Source: an uncultured Rhizobiaceae bacterium (lineage in GTDB: Bacteria; Pseudomonadota; Alphaproteobacteria; Rhizobiales; Rhizobiaceae). Taken from it: 64,000 nt of DNA. The position numbers were made by a program, and so were the translations under genes. Position 1 is the first letter of the stretch. The number at the start of each line of letters is the position of its first letter. The notes under the pieces are model-generated. The model saw only the letters and a list, made by a program, of their open reading frames with translations. It did no database searches and was not told the origin of the DNA. The stretch is taken from contig CAMYMG010000013.1 in assembly GCA_947259295.1 (NCBI GenBank), positions 62,001 through 126,000 of the forward strand, given 5' to 3'. This document shows, piece after piece, positions 44,914 through 54,236 of the stretch.

Positions 44914-45879
44914 CTAGTCGGCTCCCTCGGACGCGTCGACCGCATTGGCCTCCGTCGCCAGGACTTCGACGTCCTGGTTCCGGCCGCCGACGACGGTGAA
45001 GTCGCGCTGGTAGATGCGGTCGCGGTTCTTGGCGATGATCGTGTAGTCGCCCTCGGCAAGCACCATCGAGGCAAAAGCCCCGACCATTTCGCGGATCGGA
45101 TCGCCCGAACCGGAGAGTATCGACCACGACGTATCGGCGATCGCCTCGCCGCCGGCTTCGCGCACCAGCTTCATGGTCAGTTCGGCGGCGTGATGTTCGA
45201 CCGTCGCTTCGGTCAGCTTGCCGGCCTCGATGCGGATGTCCGACCGGATGACAGCGTTGACGGCGCCGTAGGTGGAGACGACGTGATAGGTGCCGGAATT
45301 GAGCCGCACGACCGAGTTCGGGCTGACGTCCGGGATGATCAGGGCGCGCTCGCCGTCGGCACCTGGGGACGCCTCGTAGATCGAAAAGCGGAGCTTGGCC
45401 GAAGGGATTCGGACGCCACCGGCCAGGATCGCATCGAGCTTCAGTCCGCCGGCGTCGAGCACGAGATCCTCGCGCTTGCCGTCTCGGCCAACCGTGATCC
45501 GCTTCGTCGCGCCTGCCCGCCCGTAGGATGCATGCACGAGATAGCCGCCCGGAGCGAGGTGAAACGACGTGGTCCCGCCCTGTGCGGAAGCGATGAGCGG
45601 CAGCTTGCCGTCATCGCCGACCTCGGGCGCAAAGACCCGCCAGACGAGCCCCCGGCTGATGTCCTCGCCCTGGTCGGTCAGCTTCGCCGACAGCGTGATT
45701 TCGCCGCCCGCAGTCAGCCCGGTCAGGGCTTCGCTCGCCGGGGCGAAACTGGTGATTGACGGGAGTTTCAGGTCCGGAAGGTCGGGACCGCCCTCCTGGG
45801 CGACAGCCACTCCCGTTTGCGCCCCGGCGAAGGTGGCACAAGCGAGCACGGCAAAGAGTCGGAAAATCCCTCCGGTCAT
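44914..45879 (-). CDS. exported protein with three repeated beta domains
   Basis: A 321-residue exported protein with a signal peptide ending at VAVA (about residue 26). Three related segments recur: LAPGGYLVHASYGRAG..KRITV (about residue 108), LNSGTYHVVSTYGAVNAV..DIRI (about 200) and LAEGDYTIIAKNRDRIYQRDF (about 280). Each has a [GE]-x-Y-x-[VI] turn and following strand, as in carboxypeptidase-regulatory-like or peptidase-associated Ig-like modules. No catalytic motif. A similar hypothetical protein is found across Rhizobiales. It converges on the acyltransferase gene. Confidence 0.8.
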   Translation of the reverse strand: MTGGIFRLFAVLACATFAGAQTGVAVAQEGGPDLPDLKLPSITSFAPASEALTGLTAGGEITLSAKLTDQGEDISRGLVWRVFAPEVGDDGKLPLIASAQGGTTSFHLAPGGYLVHASYGRAGATKRITVGRDGKREDLVLDAGGLKLDAILAGGVRIPSAKLRFSIYEASPGADGERALIIPDVSPNSVVRLNSGTYHVVSTYGAVNAVIRSDIRIEAGKLTEATVEHHAAELTMKLVREAGGEAIADTSWSILSGSGDPIREMVGAFASMVLAEGDYTIIAKNRDRIYQRDFTVVGGRNQDVEVLATEANAVDASEGAD

Positions 45880-46002
45880 GACTTGCGTTGAACCCTATGC
45901 CGGTGGCAATTTCAAGGCTAATTCGCCGGCTATCGCCAGCAAGCCCACAGTCGCCGCACGCATCGTCGCCGCGCTTTCAGCCAACAAACCGGAGACATGC
46001 CC

Positions 46003-46587
46003 ATGACCTCGCAGATCATCGACTTCCTGCTGGCCCGAAATTCCGCACCGATCCCTGACCTTCAGGAGCCGGCGCCGGACGATTCGCAGATCAGGACCAT
46101 CCTGACGGCGGCCAGCCGCGTGCCCGATCATGGCCGGCTGGCACCCTGGCGGTTCATCCTTTATCGGGGAGCGGCACGCGTACGGGTCGGCGAAAGGCTG
46201 GCCGATCTTGCCGAGCAGCGCGAAGGACCATTGTCGGAAGGCCGGCGCAACCAGGAACTGACGCGCTTTTCGCGCGCGCCCCTGGTCATCGGTGTGGTGT
46301 CGAGTCCCAAGGACCATCCGAAGATCCCCGAGTGGGAGATGTTTCTCTCGGCCGGCGCCGCTGCCATGAACCTGGTGCTCGCCGCCAACGCGCTGGGCTA
46401 CGGCACGAACTGGATCACCAACTGGTATTCCGATGTCCCGGAAGGCCGCGCTCTGCTCGGTCTGGCGCCGCACGAACGCGTTGCAGGTTTCGTCCACATC
46501 GGCACCTATTCAGGCGTCGCGCCCGAACGTCCGCGTCCGGAGGTCGATGCGCTCTACTCCGACTACGCCGGTCCCTGGGAAGGCTAG
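46003..46587 (+). CDS. nitroreductase family protein
   Basis: A 194-residue FMN-dependent nitroreductase of the YdjA type. SRVPDHGRLAPWRF near residue 42 and the Ala/Gly-rich AAAMNLVLAANALGYGTNWIT near residue 125 bind FMN. GGAGA lies seven bases before the ATG at 46003; the ATG at 45997 is too close to it. Substrate not known. Confidence 0.9.
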   Translation: MTSQIIDFLLARNSAPIPDLQEPAPDDSQIRTILTAASRVPDHGRLAPWRFILYRGAARVRVGERLADLAEQREGPLSEGRRNQELTRFSRAPLVIGVVSSPKDHPKIPEWEMFLSAGAAAMNLVLAANALGYGTNWITNWYSDVPEGRALLGLAPHERVAGFVHIGTYSGVAPERPRPEVDALYSDYAGPWEG

Positions 46588-46603
46588 GCTGCGGGGCGGC
46601 CGA

Positions 46604-47479
46604 TCAAGCGTTCGGCTGCTCTGCTCTCGCCAGCAGGCGCAAGGCGCGCTTCAGATGCGGCACGTCGTACATCTGTCCGTCGATGGAAACGACACCCGGG
46701 TTGCCGGCAGCCTCGAATGCGGCAACAATGCCGCGCGCCTGTTCGACCGATCGTTCGGATGGCGTGAATGCCTCGTTGATGATCGGGACCTGTGCGGGGT
46801 GGATCGCCAGCTTGCCGGTGAAACCATCGCGTTCCGCCTCCAGACACTCGCGTTTGAGGGCATCGGCATCGCGGAAATTGACGAAAACGGTATCGATGGC
46901 CGCCACCTCTGCCGCCGACGAGGCGAGCAGCGTCACAGTTCGCGCAAAGCGGAACACGTCGGTGTAGTTTCCGGCGTCGTCGCGGGTGCTGCGTGCGCCA
47001 AGGGCGGCGGACAGGTCTTCCGCACCCCAGGTCAGTCCGGCAAGGCGGGGGCTGGCGCCGGCATAGGTCGAGCCGGAAAGCACGCCCAGGCTGGTTTCGG
47101 TGATGATCGAAAGGATGGCGATGCCACCGTCCGGCAGGCCGGCCTCTGCCTCGTGGAGCCGCAGCTTCGCCGACAGATGCTGCAGATCGGCCCCTGAATT
47201 GCACTTCGGCAGAATGATGCCGTCCGGTCCCGGGGCAACGATAGCCTTGAGATCGTCGTCGGTCAGGCCGGACGCGAGGTCGTTGACCCGTACGTAGAAC
47301 CGCATACCCGATTCGCGGCTGCGCCCGTTCAGAAACGTTGCCGCTGTATCGCGTGCCCGCTGCTTGTCTTGCGGGGCGATCGAGTCTTCGAGATCGACGA
47401 TCAGCACGTCGGCGCCAGATACGAGGCCCTTCTCGAGCTTCCTATCCGAGTCGCCCGGCACGAAAAGCAGCGATCGCAT
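46604..47479 (-). CDS. HpcH/HpaI-aldolase, CitE-like CoA lyase
   Basis: A 291-residue CitE-type TIM barrel. The N-terminal RSLLFVPGDSDRKLEKG, then LIVDLEDSIAP (Mg-binding Glu/Asp region), FYVRVND and the distal GFTGKLAIHPAQVP are characteristic of the malyl-CoA/citramalyl-CoA lyase family. Start overlaps the MaoC stop by one base (TGATG). In rhizobia this pair takes part in acyl-CoA metabolism, possibly the ethylmalonyl-CoA pathway, but the exact substrate cannot be read. Confidence 0.9.
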   Translation of the reverse strand: MRSLLFVPGDSDRKLEKGLVSGADVLIVDLEDSIAPQDKQRARDTAATFLNGRSRESGMRFYVRVNDLASGLTDDDLKAIVAPGPDGIILPKCNSGADLQHLSAKLRLHEAEAGLPDGGIAILSIITETSLGVLSGSTYAGASPRLAGLTWGAEDLSAALGARSTRDDAGNYTDVFRFARTVTLLASSAAEVAAIDTVFVNFRDADALKRECLEAERDGFTGKLAIHPAQVPIINEAFTPSERSVEQARGIVAAFEAAGNPGVVSIDGQMYDVPHLKRALRLLARAEQPNA

Positions 47480-47931
47480 CAGGCCGCCATCTTCATGATC
47501 ATCGCCTGGCGGCTGCATTTGGCCACCAACTCGCCCTTCTGGTTGAAGGCACGGTGTTCGAACTCGACGATGCCGCGGTCGGGCTTCGACTTCGATTGCC
47601 TGACCGAGATGACTTCGGTCTCGACGCGGATCGTGTCGCCGTGAAAGACCGGATTGGGGAAGACCGTCTCCTTCATGCCAAGATTGGCAACGGTCGTGCC
47701 GAGCGTCGTGTCGTGCACCGATATGCCGATCATCAGCCCGAGCGTGAACAGCGAATTCACCAGCGGCTTTCCCCATTCCGTCTTCGACGCGAAGTCGAAG
47801 TCGATATGCAGCGGCTGCGGGTTGAGCGTCATCGTCGAGAACATCATGTTGTCGCTCTCGGTGACCGTCTTGGTCAGCCCGTGGCGGAAAACCTGGCCCG
47901 GCCGGAACTCCTCGAGATATAGCCCTGCCAT
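47479..47931 (-). CDS. MaoC family dehydratase
   Basis: A 150-residue single hot-dog domain hydratase. The hydratase 2 motif is present as FSTMTLNPQPLHIDFDFA, with Asp/His at the usual catalytic positions, followed by PLVNSLFTLGLMIGISVHD. Single-domain MaoC proteins hydrate enoyl-CoA thioesters; full-length mesaconyl-CoA hydratase is twice as long. Coupled to the CitE-like gene, so the two probably act in sequence on a C4-C5 CoA ester. Confidence 0.9.
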   Translation of the reverse strand: MAGLYLEEFRPGQVFRHGLTKTVTESDNMMFSTMTLNPQPLHIDFDFASKTEWGKPLVNSLFTLGLMIGISVHDTTLGTTVANLGMKETVFPNPVFHGDTIRVETEVISVRQSKSKPDRGIVEFEHRAFNQKGELVAKCSRQAMIMKMAA

Positions 47932-48080
47932 GCGCAGTCCTCCATCTGGTTCGCGGATTGATAGGCACTGCCGCCAGGCGCGGCAAGCCGGTTAAGAATT
48001 ATGGTGAACCAAACGTAAACTATTTCCGCCTAGCGTTGCCTGAGGCCACGGGGATGGCTTTTGGGGGCTCACGGGCATTT

Positions 48081-49202
48081 ATGGTTGTCTCACATTTTTT
48101 GAAATGGATTTATACGGCCAAGGCAGGTGAACGGGCTGCGGCCGCTGCGGCGCTTGCACGCGCCTATATCGACCGCGACCTACCTTTCGAGGATCGCTGC
48201 GCTGCCGAGGCGGCGCTGACGCTGCTGCTCGACGATCCCTCGTCAAAAGTGCGCCTTGCAATGGCCGAGGTGCTCGCGCTGAGCAGCCATGCGCCACTGC
48301 AGGTCATCAGCGCACTCGCCTCTGACCAGCCGGAAGTGGCCAGCCTCGTCATCGCCCGATCGCCCTTGCTGACCGACAGCGATCTCATCGATCGTGTCGT
48401 CTCGGGGCAGGCGAAGACCCAGAAGATGATCGCCAACCGGCCGGCCGTATCGATGGCCCTGTCCGCCGCCATTGCCGAGATCGGCGAAGCGGAGGCCTGT
48501 GCGGCCCTGATTTCCAACAGCGGTGCATCGATCGCCGGACTGAGCTTTCGCCGCATGGCCGAGCGGCACGGCCATGTCGGCTACGTGCGCGAGGCCATGA
48601 TTGCCGATACGCGGCTCCCAGCCGATTGCCGGCACATGCTGCTGGTCAAGCTCGGCGACGCCCTCAAGGGCTCACCGCTGGTGCTCGCCCTCATGGGAGC
48701 GGGCCGAGCCGAGCGCATGCTGAAAGACGCCTGCATCAGGGCATCGCTGACCCTGATCGACGGCACGAAGGCTGAAGAACATTCAGCGCTGATTGCGCAT
48801 CTGCAGGTTCGCGGCGATCTGACCGCCAGCTTCATCGTCCGCACCGTCGCGCACGGCAAGGTGGATTTTTTCGGCTCCGCGCTGGTCGTCCTGACCGGTC
48901 AGTCGGAGGAACGGGTGAGGGCGCTTCTCGCCAACGGAAACGACGTTGCCCTGGCAGCGGTGTTCCGCAGCGCGGGCCTGGCAGATGCTGTCCATGGCGT
49001 GCTCTTGCGAGCCCTCAAGGTGTGGCGTGAAGTGGCAAGGGGCAAGCGGGTTGCCGGCGCCCAGGAAGTCTCCTGGCTCATGCTGAAGGAACTCGGAGGC
49101 CAGGAGGCAACCGGCGATCTGGCCGGCCTTCTGAAGTCGATCCACCTCGATGCGCTACGCGAGAACGCTCGCGGCCACGCCCTGGCGATCGCCGCCGCCT
49201 GA
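48081..49202 (+). CDS. DUF2336 protein
   Basis: A 373-residue alpha-helical protein. The N-terminal part MVVSHFLKWIYTAKAGERA, followed by FEDRCAAEAALTLLLDDPSSKVRLAMAE, matches DUF2336, whose HEAT-like helical repeats continue over most of the length. No enzyme motif. The ATG at 48081 gives the family start; another in-frame ATG lies at 48054. Common in Rhizobiales, function unknown. Confidence 0.85.
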   Translation: MVVSHFLKWIYTAKAGERAAAAAALARAYIDRDLPFEDRCAAEAALTLLLDDPSSKVRLAMAEVLALSSHAPLQVISALASDQPEVASLVIARSPLLTDSDLIDRVVSGQAKTQKMIANRPAVSMALSAAIAEIGEAEACAALISNSGASIAGLSFRRMAERHGHVGYVREAMIADTRLPADCRHMLLVKLGDALKGSPLVLALMGAGRAERMLKDACIRASLTLIDGTKAEEHSALIAHLQVRGDLTASFIVRTVAHGKVDFFGSALVVLTGQSEERVRALLANGNDVALAAVFRSAGLADAVHGVLLRALKVWREVARGKRVAGAQEVSWLMLKELGGQEATGDLAGLLKSIHLDALRENARGHALAIAAA

Positions 49203-49215
49203 GGCTCGCGATCGT

Positions 49216-51276
49216 CTAGATATCCAGCGCCTCGGTTTCGGCGAACTCGGCCCGATCCTGGATGAAGCGGAAGCGCAGTTCGGGCTTGGTGCCCATCAGC
49301 GCATCGACAGAGGATTTCGTCGCCGTTTCGTCGCCCTCGACATCGACCCTAAGCAGCATGCGTTTCTTCGGGTCCATCGTGGTTTCCTTGAGCTGCGCCG
49401 CCATCATCTCGCCCAGGCCCTTGAAGCGGCCGATCTCGACCTTGCCGCGCCCGGTGAACTCGCTTTTCAGCAGTTCGTCCTTGTGCTGGTCGTCGCGCGC
49501 ATAGAGGACCTTGCCGCCCTGGCTGATGCGGTAGAGCGGCGGCACGGCCATGTAGAGATGGCCGCCCCGCACCAGTTCCGGCATTTCCTGATAGAAGAAG
49601 GTGATGAGAAGCGACGCGATATGAGCGCCGTCGACGTCGGCGTCCGTCATGATGATCACGCGGTCGTAGCGCAGATCTTCCTCGCGGTAGCGCGAGCGCG
49701 TGCCGCAGCCCAGCGCCTGGATCAGGTCGGAAATCTGCTGGTTTGCGGTCAGCTTGTCGTGACCGGCGCTGGCGACGTTCAGGATCTTGCCGCGCAGCGG
49801 CAGGATAGCCTGGCTGGCGCGGTCGCGCGCCTGCTTTGCCGACCCGCCGGCCGAATCGCCCTCGACGATGAAGAGCTCGGCGCCCGCGGCGGCGTTCTGC
49901 GTGCAGTCGGCGAGCTTGCCGGGAAGCCTGAGCTTGCGCACCGCCGTCTTGCGCGAGACCTCACGCTCCTGGCGACGGCGGACGCGGTCGTCGGCGCGTG
50001 CGATCACCCATTCGAGGAGCTTTGACGCCTCCTGCGGATTGTCGGCCAGCCAATGGTCGAACGGGTCGCGGATCGCCTGCTCGACGATGCGCATGGCCTC
50101 GATTGTCGCCAGCCGGTCCTTGGTCTGGCCGACGAATTCCGGCTCGCGGATGAACACGGAGAGCATGCCGGCTGCCGAGATCATCACGTCGTCGCTGGTG
50201 ATGATCGAAGCACGCTTGTTGCCGATCAGGTCGGCATAGGCGCGCAGGCCGCGCGTCAGAACGTTGCGGAAGCCGCCCTCGTGCGTGCCGCCGTCGCCGG
50301 TCGGGATCGTGTTGCAATACGAGCTGATGAAACCGTCGCCGCCATACCAGGTGACGGCCCATTCGAGGGAGCCGTGACCGCCCTGTTTCTCGCTCTTGCC
50401 GGCGAAAATCTCTCGCGTCACCTGGAACTCGCCGCCAAGCGAGGCCGCCAGATAGTCCTTCAGGCCGCCGGGAAAATGGAAGACCGCCTTTGCCGGTGTC
50501 TCGTCCTTTTCCTTGATCAGTTCGGGCGCGCAGGTCCAGCGGATCTCGACGCCGCCGAACAGATAGGCTTTTGAACGCGCCATCCGGCAGAGCCTAGCCG
50601 GTTCGAACGCCGCATCCTTGCCGAAAATATCGGCGTCCGGGTGAAAGCGTGTCCTGGTGCCGCGCCGGTTGTGGACCTCGCCGAGGGATTCGAGCGGGCC
50701 CTGCGGGATGCCGCGGGAAAAGCGCTGGCGATAGAGCTGGCGGCCGCGCGCCACCTCAACCTCGAGCTCATCCGAAAGCGCATTGACGACGGAAACGCCG
50801 ACGCCGTGCAGGCCGCCCGACGTCTCGTAGACCTTTGAATCGAACTTGCCGCCGGCATGCAGCGTGCACATGATGACTTCGAGTGCGGACTTGCCGGGAA
50901 ATTTCGGATGCGGATCGACAGGAATGCCGCGTCCATTGTCCGTCACGGTCAGAAAGCCGTCGGCCGAAAGCTCGACGTCGATAAAAGTCGCATGGCCGGC
51001 GACGGCCTCGTCCATCGAATTGTCGATCAGTTCGGCGAACAGATGGTGCAGAGCCTTGGAGTCGGTGCCGCCGATATACATGCCTGGCCGGCGGCGCACC
51101 GGTTCGAGTCCTTCCAGCACCTCAATATGGCTGGCATCGTACCCCTCGCTGCCGTCCTTCTGCTGCGCGCTGCGCTTGGCCATCGACTGGATGATCGGGT
51201 CGAGCGGCCGCGCCGCGGCGCGCGGGGCGGCTGCGGGCTTGTCGATGTTGCCGAAGAGATCGTTGCTGTCGTCCAT
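49216..51276 (-). CDS. parE: DNA topoisomerase IV subunit B
   Basis: A 686-residue GHKL ATPase subunit that decatenates replicated chromosomes with ParC. The ATP site is marked by ELIDNSMDEAVAGHA, VTDNGRGIPVDPH and GGLHGVGVSVVNALS; the TOPRIM part has LFIVEGDSAGGSAKQARDR and IIMTDADVDGAHIASLL. The linker QKDGSEGYDASHIEVLEGLEP and length fit ParE rather than GyrB, which carries an insertion in gamma-proteobacteria. parC is not in the window. Confidence 0.94.
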   Translation of the reverse strand: MDDSNDLFGNIDKPAAAPRAAARPLDPIIQSMAKRSAQQKDGSEGYDASHIEVLEGLEPVRRRPGMYIGGTDSKALHHLFAELIDNSMDEAVAGHATFIDVELSADGFLTVTDNGRGIPVDPHPKFPGKSALEVIMCTLHAGGKFDSKVYETSGGLHGVGVSVVNALSDELEVEVARGRQLYRQRFSRGIPQGPLESLGEVHNRRGTRTRFHPDADIFGKDAAFEPARLCRMARSKAYLFGGVEIRWTCAPELIKEKDETPAKAVFHFPGGLKDYLAASLGGEFQVTREIFAGKSEKQGGHGSLEWAVTWYGGDGFISSYCNTIPTGDGGTHEGGFRNVLTRGLRAYADLIGNKRASIITSDDVMISAAGMLSVFIREPEFVGQTKDRLATIEAMRIVEQAIRDPFDHWLADNPQEASKLLEWVIARADDRVRRRQEREVSRKTAVRKLRLPGKLADCTQNAAAGAELFIVEGDSAGGSAKQARDRASQAILPLRGKILNVASAGHDKLTANQQISDLIQALGCGTRSRYREEDLRYDRVIIMTDADVDGAHIASLLITFFYQEMPELVRGGHLYMAVPPLYRISQGGKVLYARDDQHKDELLKSEFTGRGKVEIGRFKGLGEMMAAQLKETTMDPKKRMLLRVDVEGDETATKSSVDALMGTKPELRFRFIQDRAEFAETEALDI

Positions 51277-51522
51277 GGGGCGCGAAATTCCAACTCTGCG
51301 AATCGATTCGGATAATGCCACGACCTGACGGGCAAATGACAGAGGTTCCGCTTCCGTTCATGAGAACGGTCCGCGCAGAAGCCGCGAAATCGGGAAAGGC
51401 TTCGATAACCAAAATCCGAAGATAGATTCAATACGAACTTTCTAAAATGCCGAATGTTTAGGTTTGCCCGGTAGCGTCGAGGTTCAAGAACGGACCAGAA
51501 CCAGCTTACAGGGAATTCGGGC

Positions 51523-52461
51523 GTGCGGGGCAAGGCAATAACAATGATCGGCATCGCGGCCGTCATCGGCGCGATCTCCGTCTTTGCGGCGGACATGTGG
51601 GTCAAGAGCGCGGCCAATGCCGATGTCGTCGTCGTTCAGGCGCCGGTGCCCGAGCAGCCGCAGATCGAATTCCAGAAGATCGTCGTCGCTTCGGCGCCGT
51701 TGCGTTTCGGCATGGAACTCGACGCTTCCATGCTGACCGAGATTCCCTGGCCGCAGGACGCCCTGCCGCAGGGCGCCTTCCGGTCGATCAATGAACTTCT
51801 TGCCGAGGGCTCGCGCGTCGTGCTCTCGCCGATCGAGGTAAGCGAGCCGATTCTGCTGGCCAAGCTGTCGGGCGCAAATGGCCGCGCCACGCTCTCCAAC
51901 CTTTTGTCATCGGGCATGCGCGCCGTCACCATCAAGACGGACGAGATCGCCGGTGTCGGCGGTTTCGTGATGCCGGGCGACCGCGTCGACATCGTGCTGA
52001 CGCGTGACGCAGGGGCCATCCAGGAAGTGTCGGGCAATGCCGCCGGTGCCTCGGGATCGACCATCACAACCGAGGTGGTGGTCGAGAACGCGAAGATACT
52101 GACGGTCGGGCAGGGCGCCGACGAGCGCCAGACGGCGCCGCAGATCGTCAATTCGGTCACCGTCGAGGTAACGATCGATGGCGCGCAGAAGATCGCGCTG
52201 GCCCGAAACATCGGTACCCTGTCGCTGTCGCTGCGCTCGTCGAACGATGTTGGCGCCGTCCAGGACGGCGTGACGACAATCTCGTCCTTCGGCGGATCGG
52301 TTGCTGCCGGCATGGCCGAGACCGCCGGATCACTGGTCGAGAAGGTCTCGGCCGAGCCTGAGGGACCGAAATTCAAGACCATCATCGTAACCCGGGGATT
52401 GCAGACACAGCCTTATCAGGTCGTGTCGCCGGACGGCACGGAAGAGAAGATTCAGAATTGA
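51523..52461 (+). CDS. cpaB: Flp pilus assembly protein CpaB
   Basis: A 312-residue periplasmic protein, first gene of the tad/cpa operon. One N-terminal membrane segment (MIGIAAVIGAISVFA), then a SAF-like domain (IVVASAPLRFGMELDASML) and the RcpC/CpaB block AVTIKTDEIAGVGGFVMPGDRVDIVL. CpaB helps assemble the outer-membrane secretin. GTG start at 51523 follows AGGGA; ATG at 51544 is the alternative. About 245 bp separate it from divergent parE, room for the operon promoter. Confidence 0.93.
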   Translation: MRGKAITMIGIAAVIGAISVFAADMWVKSAANADVVVVQAPVPEQPQIEFQKIVVASAPLRFGMELDASMLTEIPWPQDALPQGAFRSINELLAEGSRVVLSPIEVSEPILLAKLSGANGRATLSNLLSSGMRAVTIKTDEIAGVGGFVMPGDRVDIVLTRDAGAIQEVSGNAAGASGSTITTEVVVENAKILTVGQGADERQTAPQIVNSVTVEVTIDGAQKIALARNIGTLSLSLRSSNDVGAVQDGVTTISSFGGSVAAGMAETAGSLVEKVSAEPEGPKFKTIIVTRGLQTQPYQVVSPDGTEEKIQN

Positions 52462-52502
52462 ACTGAGCCCGGCGGGACACCGGGTTTTTGGGGGCGTGGA
52501 AG

Positions 52503-53942
52503 ATGTTTCGTTTGACGGGGAATAGAGGCCTGAATGGCTTGACCAGGGTCGCGGCATCGCTGCTTGCGATGGCGTTTGTGGCAGGCAGCGTTGTGACGAC
52601 GACCACCGTCGCGGGCGCGGCCAACGAGGTGATCCACATCTCCTCGTCCAAGAATGCGTCGATCCGCATCGCCAAGGGCAAGCCGCGAACCATCAAGACC
52701 AACGTGCCCTTCTACGAGATCGTCATCGGCGATCCGGAAGTGGCCAACGTCAACCCGCTGACGGATGACTCCTTCTACGTGCTCGGCAATAGCCTCGGCA
52801 CGACAGGCATCGCGCTGTTCGACGAGAACAAGCAGCTGGTCGGCACGGTCGACATCGAGGTCACGCTCGACACCGACCGGCTGGCCACCACCATCCGCAA
52901 CAGCGTGCCCGGCGGCGAGGACATCAAGGTCAGCTCGGCGAACGGCCGTGTCGTGCTGTCCGGCTCGGCCAACGACCAGGTTGCCGCCGATAAGGCTTCG
53001 AAGATTGCGACCAACTTCTCCGGCCAGGAAGAAGTCATCAACTCGGTCAACATCTCGTCCTCGCAGCAGGTCCAGCTCAACGTCCGCTTCGTCGAGATCA
53101 ACCGGCAGGTCGGCAAGGAGCTCGGCACCAAGCTTGGCGTCAGGTATTCGGGCGGATCGGGCTCGATCGCATTCAACTCAAACCCGACAGCGTCGTCGAA
53201 CGCGCCGGCCGGCGAGATCATCGGCAAGTTGATGACGAACGGCTGGTCGGTCGATGCCACCATCAAGGCGCTCGAGGATCGCGGCGTGGCGCGGCGGCTC
53301 GCCGAACCGAACCTGATCGCGCGCTCTGGCCAGAGGGCGAGCTTCCTGGCCGGCGGCGAGTTTCCGATTCCCGTCTCGCAGGGCGACGATGGCCAGATTT
53401 CGGTCGAATACAAGAAATTCGGCGTCGGTCTCGATTTCACCCCGACGGTCCTGTCCGATGGCCTGATCTCGCTCGACATCGAGCCCGAGGTGTCGGCCAT
53501 CGACAAGTCGGCTTCCTATAACATGAATGGCCTTTCGATCCCCGGCTTCGTGGTTCGGCGGGCGCGCACCTCCATCGACCTGAAGAATGGCCAGAGCTTC
53601 ATGATGGCCGGGCTGTTGCAGAGCGAGAACGACATGGTCCAGCAGGGCATTCCCGGCCTGGCTAAGCTGCCGGTGCTTGGTGCGCTGTTTTCATCGAAAG
53701 CCTACCAGCGCCGCGAGACCGACCTCGTCATCATCGTGACGCCCTACCTAGTCAAGCCGATCGATCCGTCGAAGAAGGTGGCGACGCCGTCGGACCAGAC
53801 CGTGCCGGCCAGCAATGTCGACTTCTTCCTGGGCAACATCGAAGAAGTGAAGGTATCGGACGCCGGGCGCGCCGTCGCTTCGTCTAGCGGCGTGCTCGAT
53901 GCCGCCGGTGCCGGACATTTCCTCGACCTTCCAAGGGATTAG
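52503..53942 (+). CDS. cpaC: CpaC/RcpA secretin of the tad pilus
   Basis: A 479-residue outer-membrane secretin. Signal peptide to about residue 40 (VAGA/ANE). Domains in order: N-terminal pilus-assembly domain (NVPFYEIVIGDPEVANVNPL), a BON domain (VVLSGSANDQVAADKASKIA), and the secretin channel domain with RSGQRASFLAGGEFPIPV, FTPTVLSDGLISLDIEPEVS and the C-terminal ETDLVIIVTPYLVKP signature. It forms the outer-membrane pore through which Flp pili are extruded. Follows cpaB by 41 bp. Confidence 0.95.
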   Translation: MFRLTGNRGLNGLTRVAASLLAMAFVAGSVVTTTTVAGAANEVIHISSSKNASIRIAKGKPRTIKTNVPFYEIVIGDPEVANVNPLTDDSFYVLGNSLGTTGIALFDENKQLVGTVDIEVTLDTDRLATTIRNSVPGGEDIKVSSANGRVVLSGSANDQVAADKASKIATNFSGQEEVINSVNISSSQQVQLNVRFVEINRQVGKELGTKLGVRYSGGSGSIAFNSNPTASSNAPAGEIIGKLMTNGWSVDATIKALEDRGVARRLAEPNLIARSGQRASFLAGGEFPIPVSQGDDGQISVEYKKFGVGLDFTPTVLSDGLISLDIEPEVSAIDKSASYNMNGLSIPGFVVRRARTSIDLKNGQSFMMAGLLQSENDMVQQGIPGLAKLPVLGALFSSKAYQRRETDLVIIVTPYLVKPIDPSKKVATPSDQTVPASNVDFFLGNIEEVKVSDAGRAVASSSGVLDAAGAGHFLDLPRD

Positions 53943-53946
53943 AGCC

Positions 53947-54210
53947 ATGCGTGGATTCGTCACCTTACCCGTTCTGGCAGGTGCGCTGCTCATCGGCACC
54001 GGCTGCATGAGCGAAAATTACCGCCGGTCGGAATACATCACCGACGGCGCCGGCAATTCGCAGGCAGCCAACACCGTGATGCAGATGGTCGACCCGTGGC
54101 AGGACGGTGTGCAGAACACGCGTCTGCTGGTGCCGGCGGCCCGCGCCAGCCAGCCCGGCCTCGCCGACGATGCTGCCGCGGCCAAGGACGCGCAGACCAG
54201 CTCCAACTGA
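53947..54210 (+). CDS. small tad-locus lipoprotein in the cpaD position
   Basis: An 87-residue predicted lipoprotein: MRGFVTLPVLAGALLIGTGC, lipobox GTGC with Cys at residue 20, then YRRSEYITDGAGNSQAANTVMQMVDPW, a block seen in short lipoproteins of alphaproteobacterial tad loci, and a Lys/Ala/Asp-rich end. It starts 4 bp after cpaC and ends 26 bp before cpaE, exactly where CpaD normally lies. It is too short for CpaD and lacks its NC..NL motifs. Probably a pilotin-like or accessory factor for CpaC; that is inference. Confidence 0.82.
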   Translation: MRGFVTLPVLAGALLIGTGCMSENYRRSEYITDGAGNSQAANTVMQMVDPWQDGVQNTRLLVPAARASQPGLADDAAAAKDAQTSSN

Positions 54211-54236
54211 AGCTTCAGCAAGGCATAGGCAACAGC

